Origin: Elusimicrobiaceae bacterium | Lineage (GTDB): Bacteria > Elusimicrobiota > Elusimicrobia > Elusimicrobiales > Elusimicrobiaceae | Length of the DNA: 45,004 bases | Assembly: GCA_017618215.1 (NCBI GenBank) | Contig: JAFZUQ010000009.1 | Span: forward strand, 1-45,004 | Direction of reading: 5' to 3' | In this document: positions 15,007 to 21,606 of the stretch, one piece after another | How positions within the stretch are numbered: the stretch's first letter is position 1 | How the letters are laid out: each line of letters begins with the position of its first letter | The notes under the pieces: generated by a model | Databases searched by the model: none | Told to the model about the DNA's origin: nothing | What the model saw: only the letters and a program-made list of their open reading frames with translations | Made by a program: the position numbers and the translations under genes

Positions 15007-15933
15007 ATGAAAACATTGAAATACCCTATAAACAAGAGCTCTCTTTATAATTTGCAAAACAAAAAGAAATTAAAACAACTTCTTTACATAGATAATTCTG
15101 AATTTAATTATTTTGCAAAACAAGTTAATATTGACAATGAATACCATCCGTTTGTAAATAAAAAGGGCAGGGGTATAGATAATCCCTCCAAAAGATTAAA
15201 AAAACTTCACTCCAGAATACAAAAACTATTAAGCAGAATAACATATCCTAAATATTTATACTCAGCGGCAAAACGATCCAATATTAAAAATGTGCTTAAA
15301 CACAAAAACCATAAATACATGTTCAAAACAGATATTAATAAATTTTTTCCTTCTTCTAAAAAAGAGTATATATTTAGGGCTTTTAAATATAATTTTCAAA
15401 TGTCAGAAGATATTGCATGGTATTTGGCTAATCTTGTGTGTTATAACGATCATTTAGCAACAGGTTCCCCTGTCTCCACTATCTTATCATTTTGGGGATA
15501 CAAAGGTGTATTTGACAGTATATATGCTTTGGCTAAAAGACGTGGTATAACTATGTCTTTATTTGTAGATGATATGGCTTTTTCTTCCAATAAATATATA
15601 CCAATATCTTTTAAAAGCAAAATAGAAAAATATTTAAAAAATGTTGACCTTATTCTTTCACTTAAACCAAGTAAAAATATATTTTATAAAAGCAATGAAG
15701 AAAAGAAATTAACAGGAGCTATAATAACTACTGATAAAAAACTAAAAATACTTCCGGAAACAGAACTGACTATTAAAGATTTACTTAATAACATAGAAAA
15801 CTTAAACCACCAAAAGTTAAAATCTTTATTGGGGATGCTGCAATATCAAAAACAAGTAGAAAAGAATAACCCTAATATAACTGAACATATATCCCTAGTT
15901 AAAGCTAAAATCAAAAACTTAATTTCAAAATAA
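15007..15933 (+). CDS. Retron-type reverse transcriptase
   Basis: The 308-residue length is normal for retron RTs. Landmarks in order: R-G-I-D-N-P...LKKLHSRIQ at 55-71; the retron N-A-x-x-H-type motif as NVLKH at 95-99; RT block A FKTDINKFFPS at 106-116; TGSPVSTILSF at 152-162; the catalytic LFVDDMAFSS (Asp188, Asp189); and the retron V-T-G-type motif as LTG at 235-237. The catalytic box is FVDD rather than YADD. No ribosome site precedes the ATG, which lies 8 nt after the 3' arm of the long inverted repeat, suggesting coupling to the small ORF or an RNA-structure-dependent start. It should make an msDNA from the upstream RNA. Confidence 0.85.
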   Translation: MKTLKYPINKSSLYNLQNKKKLKQLLYIDNSEFNYFAKQVNIDNEYHPFVNKKGRGIDNPSKRLKKLHSRIQKLLSRITYPKYLYSAAKRSNIKNVLKHKNHKYMFKTDINKFFPSSKKEYIFRAFKYNFQMSEDIAWYLANLVCYNDHLATGSPVSTILSFWGYKGVFDSIYALAKRRGITMSLFVDDMAFSSNKYIPISFKSKIEKYLKNVDLILSLKPSKNIFYKSNEEKKLTGAIITTDKKLKILPETELTIKDLLNNIENLNHQKLKSLLGMLQYQKQVEKNNPNITEHISLVKAKIKNLISK

Positions 15934-16414
15934 ATATAATGTCCATTACATATCTTTAAGCCATATTGTACTAAAATTATCTATACAAACCCTTTTAAAA
16001 ATAAATTTTTTGTGATTTTGAAAATGTAAAAAATGGCTCATGGCTACATGGGTACTGTTAAACCTGTAAAAACTTCATATAATGCAAATTTAAGCAAATA
16101 AATGCAATTTCTACACATACTTCACAACTAATCTTTACTTACCTATAAAACCTTTCATACCCAGTCTTTAACTAATTTACTAAAACTTCAAAAATGTAAT
16201 TTAATAGGTTTATTTCGCTAACTTTCTGTTACCTTTATTTCCATACCTAAAAATATTAATTTTTGTTTGTAATTATAAAACAACCCCTAACGTCGATAAT
16301 TAGGGGTATTTTTTGTTTTAAAAAAGCGTAAAAAGACAAGGATTATTAAACAAAAATCATTTATATAGATATAGCCCTTTTGGTTATAAATTTAAAAATG
16401 GCAGGTTAAATAAA
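15934..16414. other. Non-coding gap between retron RT and replication initiator
   Basis: No ORF with a ribosome site is visible in this 480-bp AT-rich stretch. It holds a CCTGTAAAAACTT word (near 16066) resembling words in the left end of the element, direct CATGGCT repeats near 16033-16045, and the hairpin at 16283-16307. A position just ahead of a Rep gene makes it a candidate origin region. Confidence 0.5.
16283..16307 (+). terminator. Hairpin with T-run upstream of rep (terminator or origin hairpin)
   Basis: ACCCCTAA (16283-16290) pairs with TTAGGGGT (16300-16307), followed by ATTTTTTG. It can terminate the RT transcript. Its loop carries ACGTCGAT, an octamer also present in the loop of the hairpin at 18146-18177, so an origin or nick-site function is an alternative. 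Confidence 0.6.
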
Positions 16415-17731
16415 ATGTTTAATAATTCAAACTTCATAAACGAAACTCAAATATCAAGAGCAACCGAAATTAAATACGGTCAGTTGTCTAAACTTAATAT
16501 CAGTAATAACAAATCTACCGATACAATGGTTTATAACATACATACAAGCAATAGTTCAAATATAAACCATTTTTTGGGCGTGGATAGAATCAAAATAAGA
16601 ATTCCTACCACCCTTCTAAAGGATAATTATAACAAATATTTTAAGAAGATTTCAAACCGTGTTAATTTTACTAAAAATTTATATTCTGTCACATATAAGT
16701 TTACTAATAGTGTATATAAATACACTAACCTTAAAATAAAATATTCAAGTAATAATAAAGATAGAACATGGGAATATAGCAATTATTTAGAAATAGACTT
16801 TAATGTTCCGAAACTAATACATGGTAACAATGTCTATGAATCAACTTGTGAGGACTTAATAAATGCTGTATATAGACTTAACTCTTTACTAAACGAAATA
16901 GTTGATATTAATGAAATATTTGAACAAGACATTGCTTATTTAGAAATAGGTATCAATATTATTGTTGAGAATGCAAACGATAGTATTGAATTGTTGTACA
17001 GAAATACTCGTTCTTGGCGAAATAAAATAAAACCTAAAACCTATGGCAATGGTGGGTTTAGTTTCGGTATATCAAACTTACACAAAAAGTTATCTTACTA
17101 CAATAAAATATCTGAAGTAGAATTTAATGACCCTAACAACTATGTTCTTCCTTTATTAAAAAAACATAATACCAAACAGTTTGTAATAAGGATTGAACAA
17201 AAATATGCTAATAAACAAGAAATTAAAAAGTTAGCTGAAAAGTATTTAGACAAAAGTTATCTTTCTCTAAAAGATTTATTGTTTACTGATATTCTTTTAC
17301 AAATACTTAATGATGTCTGGAGACAACATAAAGAACATATGAATATTTTTGACTTAACTAAAGCTAATACTAAAGAAATTATCTCTTACATTAATAAATC
17401 AAAATTAAGTACAAAAATGAAATCTGCTTTATTACAACTTATCAATGGTTTAATTAACAATATTACTTTTGATGATATTTATAACTCTTTAAAGAAAACT
17501 TATTCAAAGAATTTTCCTTGTACTGTAATACACAAGTATAAAGAAATTATGACTCACTTTAATGTTCCTGTTTTTAATCTTATCTCTGTTATTGAAAAAG
17601 AGTTATTAAGAACTTACCCTTTTCAACACTACTTATACAATTTCAATAATCTGTGTGATGTTGAAGTAAGGGATAAACATATAGATACTATAAGAAAACA
17701 GAGCGTAAGGGAAAGAGAGTGTGTATTTTAA
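16415..17731 (+). CDS. Replication initiation protein, phage gene II/X-like
   Basis: The 438-residue protein shows the layout of Phage_X / gene II-type rolling-circle initiators: DRIKIRIPTTLL at 57-68 (the usual D-x-x-K-L/I-x-I-P start), a LEIDFNVPKLIHGNNVYEST block at 125-144 (GNN-x-Y-E), a beta-strand DIAYLEIGINI at 172-182, and the Tyr/Lys segment KLSYYNKISE at 225-234. The C-terminal 200 residues are Lys/Asn-rich helical and not recognised. It would nick and initiate replication of an excised circular form. It is AT-rich like its neighbours. Assignment is by motif order only. Confidence 0.6.
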   Translation: MFNNSNFINETQISRATEIKYGQLSKLNISNNKSTDTMVYNIHTSNSSNINHFLGVDRIKIRIPTTLLKDNYNKYFKKISNRVNFTKNLYSVTYKFTNSVYKYTNLKIKYSSNNKDRTWEYSNYLEIDFNVPKLIHGNNVYESTCEDLINAVYRLNSLLNEIVDINEIFEQDIAYLEIGINIIVENANDSIELLYRNTRSWRNKIKPKTYGNGGFSFGISNLHKKLSYYNKISEVEFNDPNNYVLPLLKKHNTKQFVIRIEQKYANKQEIKKLAEKYLDKSYLSLKDLLFTDILLQILNDVWRQHKEHMNIFDLTKANTKEIISYINKSKLSTKMKSALLQLINGLINNITFDDIYNSLKKTYSKNFPCTVIHKYKEIMTHFNVPVFNLISVIEKELLRTYPFQHYLYNFNNLCDVEVRDKHIDTIRKQSVRERECVF

Positions 17732-17857
17732 AATTATCATACACACAATGGTGAAATATGCATCATAATAAAATTATTTATAAAAAATTTACGACGAGAA
17801 ATAACACAAAATATCAATTATAAACAGGAAATATTAAACAATTTTCATTTATATTTC

Positions 17858-17882
17858 TATACAGGTTGAAGTTCCCTGTATA
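17858..17882 (+). repeat. Hairpin upstream of the right excisionase gene
   Basis: TATACAGG (17858-17865) and CCTGTATA (17875-17882) form a perfect 8-bp inverted repeat 29 bp before the ATG at 17912. It may be an operator for the HTH protein or a structure in its mRNA leader. Confidence 0.6.
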
Positions 17883-17911
17883 AATTTAATAAATAAAGGT
17901 AGATTAAAAAC

Positions 17912-18133
17912 ATGTTCGAAAATACAAGACAAAATCAACAAATCACAAAAAGATTGCTGACTGTAAATGAGTTAGCGGAATACATGGGTACAACTCCCAA
18001 AAGCATTTACACTTTGAAATGCAAAGGGAAAATACCCAAAGCTTGCATAGTCAAGAGAGGTAAATCACTCAGGTTTGACATCATTGAGGTCGATAAATGG
18101 ATAATTGACTTAAACGGTGAAGCAAACGCATAA
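17912..18133 (+). CDS. Excisionase-like helix-turn-helix protein (right)
   Basis: The 73-residue protein is a MerR-like HTH domain (RLLTVNELAEYMGTTPKSIY, wing KRGKSLRFDIIEVDKWIID), paralogous to the protein at 5117-5326. It lies directly upstream of the integrase on the same strand, the usual position of a recombination directionality factor, so this copy is the better Xis candidate. The ribosome site is weak (AAAGGTAG). Confidence 0.8.
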   Translation: MFENTRQNQQITKRLLTVNELAEYMGTTPKSIYTLKCKGKIPKACIVKRGKSLRFDIIEVDKWIIDLNGEANA

Positions 18134-18145
18134 GGAAGTAAACTA

Positions 18146-18177
18146 GCCCGGTAGGTCGTTACGTCGATTTACCGGGC
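18146..18177 (+). repeat. Perfect 8-bp hairpin between xis and int
   Basis: GCCCGGTA (18146-18153) pairs with TACCGGGC (18170-18177) over a 16-nt loop containing ACGTCGAT. No T-run follows, so a simple terminator is unlikely. It is unusually GC-rich for the element. It may control integrase expression or be an origin-type hairpin. Confidence 0.65.
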
Positions 18178-18238
18178 AAAAACAGCTGGACTCACGTCAG
18201 AAATAAATATAAAATAAATTACAAGGTAGGATTTTACA

Positions 18239-19357
18239 ATGAGTAAAGAAGTAAGAAAACCATTTACTGAAAAAAACGGTTTATATATCAATACAAAAGG
18301 AGAGTGGGGCTTTGTCTATACAGATTCTAACGGTAAGAGAAGAAGAGAAATAGCAGGCACCTACGAACAAGCACTAAAACAACGTAAAACAAGATTGTCG
18401 GAGATTGCAAATAATAAAAGAAAAATTTCCGGTTCTTACGACACAAGAACTTTCAAGGAAGCATTACCGATATTTATAGAAAATCATGTAAACAACCTTG
18501 GTTCTAAAAAGAGCACCACATCTATGTTAAATAAAATTGCGACTGAGTTTAACTATATGAAACTATGCAATATAAGTACACTTAATGTAAATAGTTTTTA
18601 TAACAGAATGGGAAGGGACAATTCATATTCTTATGCTAACAGAATTATGGGTGTTTACAGTAAATTTTTTAACTGCATGATAGATTGGGATTTATTTTCA
18701 GGTAATAACCCTTGCCTTAAGGTAAAAAAGAAGAAACCGGAAAACTATGAACCAAACCCATTATCTGAAGAAGAAACAAGACAATTTATAGCAACTGTAG
18801 CAGATTATATAAGGCCTTGCGTGTATATAGGGTTTTATACAGGATTAAGATGCAAGGAGTTATTAAACTTGAGGTGGGAATATATAAATATGGAAAGTAA
18901 CACCATCAGAATAACTGAAACTAAAACCGGATTACCAAGAACTTTAGGCATATCAAAAGATATAAAAGAAGTTTTAAATAAAATAGGTCCTAAAAAAGAG
19001 GGTAATGTGTTCTTTATCAAACACTCACAACTCAGAAGTCAATTTGATATAACTTGCAAGAAACTAGGTCTTAGACATACCCGTCCGCACGATATGAGGC
19101 ATACTTTTGCTGTAACATTTCTTAATAAAGGCGGAAGAATTGAAATATTACAAAGATTACTTGGTCATAGAAGTTTAAAAACAACCCAAAAGTATTTACG
19201 TTTCAAGAAAGACGAAATAGCAGTTAATATGCTTATTATGGATGGTTTTGTTTCGCCGGAAGTGATTAACATATCAAATAATGATATAAACCATACTTCA
19301 ATAAACCCTGCAAATAGCCCTAACTATGCAACAGCAGGAACGAGTTCAGGGGTATAA
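18239..19357 (+). CDS. int: Tyrosine recombinase / integrase of the tRNA-Val element
   Basis: The 372-residue protein has an N-terminal arm-binding-like region, a SAM-like core-binding domain (about 70-160) and the catalytic domain with all expected residues: Arg204 (TGLRCKEL), Lys229, His284 and Arg287 (HDMRH), His310 (LLGHRS) and Tyr319 (TTQKYLRF). AGGTAGGA precedes the ATG. The gene ends 127 bp before the right attachment repeat, which is the normal position for an integrase that uses a tRNA site. It catalyses integration and, with an Xis, excision. Confidence 0.93.
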   Translation: MSKEVRKPFTEKNGLYINTKGEWGFVYTDSNGKRRREIAGTYEQALKQRKTRLSEIANNKRKISGSYDTRTFKEALPIFIENHVNNLGSKKSTTSMLNKIATEFNYMKLCNISTLNVNSFYNRMGRDNSYSYANRIMGVYSKFFNCMIDWDLFSGNNPCLKVKKKKPENYEPNPLSEEETRQFIATVADYIRPCVYIGFYTGLRCKELLNLRWEYINMESNTIRITETKTGLPRTLGISKDIKEVLNKIGPKKEGNVFFIKHSQLRSQFDITCKKLGLRHTRPHDMRHTFAVTFLNKGGRIEILQRLLGHRSLKTTQKYLRFKKDEIAVNMLIMDGFVSPEVINISNNDINHTSINPANSPNYATAGTSSGV

Positions 19358-19379
19358 GGGGGGAGCTATGGTGGTGGCG

Positions 19380-19400
19380 TGTCGAATTTTTGTCGAATTT
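19380..19400 (+). repeat. Right copy of the terminal 21-bp repeat (putative arm-type site)
   Basis: TGTCGAATTTTTGTC followed by GAATTT differs from the left copy (4825-4845) at one position. It lies between the integrase stop and the element-borne tRNA promoter. Confidence 0.5.
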
Positions 19401-19407
19401 CTAAATT

Positions 19408-19436
19408 TTGCACTTGATTTGAAAATTTGGTATAAT
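19408..19436 (+). promoter_or_regulatory. Element-supplied promoter of the reconstituted tRNA-Val
   Basis: TTGCAC (19408-19413), 17 nt, TATAAT (19431-19436). It lies inside the element yet mirrors the chromosomal promoter at 4571-4599, including similar sequence around the -10 box (AAAATTTG.TATAATAT.TGTGTTG). The element thus carries a copied tRNA promoter and restores expression after insertion. Confidence 0.8.
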
Positions 19437-19484
19437 ATATGTGTTGCAGTAAATTGCGACGAGGAATTTGAAAATTTTATTAGT

Positions 19485-19526
19485 TTTAAGCCCAGTTGGC
19501 GCAGTGGTAGCGCGTTCCCTTGACAT
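19485..19526 (+). other. attR: right attachment repeat
   Basis: A 42-bp perfect copy of attL ending in the anticodon loop. The following GGGAA... continues as the original tRNA 3' half, so the crossover lies at or before 19526. Confidence 0.9.
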
Positions 19527-19561
19527 GGGAAAGGTCACAGGTTCAAATCCTGTACTGGGCA
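19490..19561 (+). tRNA. tRNA-Val (anticodon GAC)
   Basis: A full cloverleaf can be drawn: acceptor GCCCAGT/ACTGGGC, D stem GCGC/GCGC, anticodon stem TTCCC/GGGAA around loop TTGACAT (anticodon GAC, read 34-36), five-nt variable loop AGGTC, T stem ACAGG/CCTGT with loop TTCAAAT, and discriminator A at 19561. CCA is not encoded. The 5' half and promoter come from the element, the 3' half from the chromosome. Confidence 0.95.
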
Positions 19562-19801
19562 ATTTTTATTTGTAAAAATTGCACAGTAGCAAGCAAACTG
19601 CTTTGCTTGCGGCAGGATTTGAAGCCCAGAGCGATGTTTTTGTTTAAGCGGAGCGAAAGGCAAAAACCGCGAGGGCCGGGATAAAGGGAAATTCCGTCAG
19701 GAATTTTACCGTAATCCAAATCCGGTTGTACTGTGCAATTTTTATTTGTAAAAATTGCACAGTAGCAAGCAAACTGCTTTGCTTGTGGCAGGATTTGAAG
19801 C
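19559..19801 (+). repeat. Direct repeat of a hairpin-rich 67-bp unit after the tRNA
   Basis: The units 19559-19625 and 19735-19801 differ at one base. Each contains hairpin GCAATTTTT/AAAAATTGC and hairpin GCAAGCAAA/TTTGCTTGC and ends CAGGATTTGAAGC. The second unit is preceded by a degraded tRNA 3' end (CAAATCCGGTTGTACTG; tRNA: CAAATCCTGTACTG), so tRNA end plus spacer was duplicated. The intervening 109 bp holds further small palindromes. The first hairpin could terminate the tRNA transcript. No gene is visible here. Confidence 0.75.
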
Positions 19802-19829
19802 AATACCTTATAAATGCTAAAATTTATTT

Positions 19830-20504
19830 ATGAATAAACCAAGACATATCGCAATAATTATGGACGGCAACGGCCGTTGGGCTAAACTTAAAAAACTCCC
19901 ACGAAAGGAAGGGCATAAAGAGGGGGCAAACTCTGTTGAAGCCGTAGTACAAACCGCTTTAAAAGAAGGTATAAAAGTTTTAAGTTTATATGCTTTTTCA
20001 ACGGAAAATTGGGCGCGCCCCAAAACAGAAGTCAACTATTTAATGCAGTTACTTACTGATACTTTGAGCAAATTTACCGAAGATAAATATAAAGATGTAA
20101 AACTTGTTTTCAGCGGCCGCCGTAAAAGTTTACCCATAAAGATTTTAAATAAACTTGATGAAGTCATTAAAGCGACTGCCGGTAACAAAAAAATAACCCT
20201 AAACCTTTGTTTAAACTATGGCGCAAGGCAAGAAATTACCGATGCAGTAAACAAAATATTAGCACAAGGTAAAAGAAAAATTACCGAAAGTGATATTGAA
20301 AAAAACTTATACCAAAATTTGCCCGCACCAGACCTTATTATAAGAACTTCCGGGGAAGAACGTCTTTCAAACTTCCTGCTTTGGCAAGCGGCATATAGTG
20401 AATTTTATTTTACAAAAACGCTTTGGCCTGATTTTAAAGGTGGGGACCTTCAAAAAGCGATATCTGCCTATAATCAACGAGACAGACGCTTCGGTGCACG
20501 TTAA
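19830..20504 (+). CDS. uppS: Isoprenyl (undecaprenyl) diphosphate synthase
   Basis: The 224-residue cis-prenyltransferase has the diphosphate-binding IIMDGNGRWAK (catalytic Asp12), the LSLYAFSTENWARP segment, LNLCLNYGARQEI, and the C-terminal RTSGEERLSNFLLWQAAYSEFYF. It condenses farnesyl diphosphate with isopentenyl diphosphate to make the lipid carrier for peptidoglycan and other surface glycans. It is slightly short for the family (usually 230-250). It is the first core gene after the tRNA. Confidence 0.95.
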   Translation: MNKPRHIAIIMDGNGRWAKLKKLPRKEGHKEGANSVEAVVQTALKEGIKVLSLYAFSTENWARPKTEVNYLMQLLTDTLSKFTEDKYKDVKLVFSGRRKSLPIKILNKLDEVIKATAGNKKITLNLCLNYGARQEITDAVNKILAQGKRKITESDIEKNLYQNLPAPDLIIRTSGEERLSNFLLWQAAYSEFYFTKTLWPDFKGGDLQKAISAYNQRDRRFGAR

Positions 20505-20553
20505 ACTTCCCAAAAGACCTATTTTGATATAGGTCTAAAGTATCTGGGAATCT

Positions 20554-20596
20554 AGGCCTAAATTCCCTTGTGGATTGAGTAAATAACTCATAGAAT
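20554..20596 (+). promoter_or_regulatory. Secreted-gene regulon promoter (site A)
   Basis: AGGCCTAAATTCCCTTG (20554-20570), 20 nt, TAGAAT (20591-20596). Immediately upstream is the palindrome AGACCTAT..ATAGGTCT (20515-20536 region), giving a second AGGTC half-site 23 nt before the main block. Confidence 0.7.
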
Positions 20597-20656
20597 ATTT
20601 ATAGAAAGGCAGCAACAACGCTGAGTAATTTAAGTGCCTATATTAAGGAGAATAAA

Positions 20657-21541
20657 ATGAAAAAGAAAAATCTAGCAGTAACTTTGGCAGTAATTGCCGT
20701 TTCCGCCATTCCTTTGATGGCGCAAGAACTCGCTTACAACATTGATAAAGAACTTTCCAAAGAAATAACAACAATTATTCAACAAGATATTCAAGTTCCA
20801 CATAAGCAACAGCAACAACCTAAAAACAATGCAAACAAAGCTATTGAAGCATTAAGAAACTTATTAAATGACGAAAGTTTAACAACTCGCGTAAAAAAAC
20901 AGACAGATCGCAACAAACGTTATGAGGCCGAAAGATCTGTATGTCAAGATGTGTTTACGACACTAGATAATTTAGCAAGTGCAATACTTAGCTTACCTGA
21001 AGGACAAGCTAAGGGAAAAATGGCCAATGTCATAAAAGTCTTAAAAGAAAATAAGTTTAAATATTTGGACAAAAGTGTTACTTTACAAGAATTATTTGAT
21101 TTCTCTATTTCATTAGGTGTTGTATCATATACTGATAATTCACCTATTGTTCAACTTTTAAACACAAATTATGGGTGTGAACGTTATCATTTCGTTCCTA
21201 CTTTAGTATTGGCAATTGATAGCGGAAAACCTATAGAATACTTTGAAACAATGATTGACAATATTTGTCCGGATGTAACAGTTTATGAAAGTGAATTAAA
21301 GGGTATCAGACATTATGCAGATTACAAAGGCCGTACAGATATTGTAGAGTTCCTTAAAGACAAAGATTATCTCGTAAATACTGAATGGGAATTTGTTAGA
21401 AATGACTCAATTACAGTTATCCAAGATGATGGTACAAAGGTTAGATATAAAGATGGCGAACAACCTTCAAAGAAAAATTCTTCAACAACAAAACCATCTT
21501 GGTTACAAGGCCTCATTGAAACTTTCCAACACGAAAAATAA
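20657..21541 (+). CDS. Secreted helical protein of unknown function
   Basis: The 294-residue protein has a signal peptide (MKKKNLAVTLAVIAVSAIPLMAQE). Its central region contains SLPEGQAKGKMANVIK and later ankyrin-like helix pairs (YADYKGRTDIVEFLKDKDY). The C-terminal tail is basic and polar. A similar (L/M)PEG block occurs in the protein at 27647-28474, suggesting a loose local family. Two cysteines (SVCQD and NICPD) may pair outside the cytoplasm. AAGGAG is the ribosome site. Function unknown. Confidence 0.7.
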   Translation: MKKKNLAVTLAVIAVSAIPLMAQELAYNIDKELSKEITTIIQQDIQVPHKQQQQPKNNANKAIEALRNLLNDESLTTRVKKQTDRNKRYEAERSVCQDVFTTLDNLASAILSLPEGQAKGKMANVIKVLKENKFKYLDKSVTLQELFDFSISLGVVSYTDNSPIVQLLNTNYGCERYHFVPTLVLAIDSGKPIEYFETMIDNICPDVTVYESELKGIRHYADYKGRTDIVEFLKDKDYLVNTEWEFVRNDSITVIQDDGTKVRYKDGEQPSKKNSSTTKPSWLQGLIETFQHEK

Positions 21542-21561
21542 TCAAAAAACACCAAAAACAC

Positions 21562-21587
21562 CCCCCGGCATAAACCGGGGGTTTTTA
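21562..21587. terminator. Rho-independent terminator between convergent genes
   Basis: CCCCCGG and CCGGGGG around a CATAAA loop followed by TTTTTATTT. It ends the secreted-protein gene; the A-rich opposite flank also allows reading from the thrS side. Confidence 0.9.
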
Positions 21588-21606
21588 TTTGTAAATAATT
21601 TGAAAC

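Larger units (their letters stand above)
4682..19526. mobile_element. 14.8-kb integrative element in tRNA-Val with integrase, Rep, retron and biosynthetic operon
   Basis: The ends are defined by the 42-bp direct repeats (4640-4681 and 19485-19526); removing one copy plus the interior rebuilds an intact tRNA. The integrase lies beside the right end, with excisionase-like HTH genes near both ends. The cargo is a TPR protein, an AAA/DUF4143 ATPase, a seven-gene biosynthetic operon with MarR regulator, a retron-like RT locus and a gene II/X-like replication initiator. No conjugation genes, capsid genes or terminase are visible, so it is either mobilised by a helper or spreads through its Rep. The element supplies a new promoter and tRNA 5' half at the right end. 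Confidence 0.88.

Noticed and set aside
14841..15035. A 64-codon minus-strand ORF opposite the small hydrophobic ORF.
   Set aside because: It has no ribosome site and its hydrophobic look mirrors the plus-strand ORF and AT-rich RNA structure.
15007..15933. Diversity-generating retroelement as an explanation for the RT.
   Set aside because: The block is TGSPVST rather than the DGR-type GxxxSQ, and no template/variable repeat pair or variable-region gene was seen nearby.
19326..19523. A 65-codon ORF overlapping the integrase end and the tRNA.
   Set aside because: It runs through the tRNA promoter and gene, lacks a ribosome site and has no recognisable motif.
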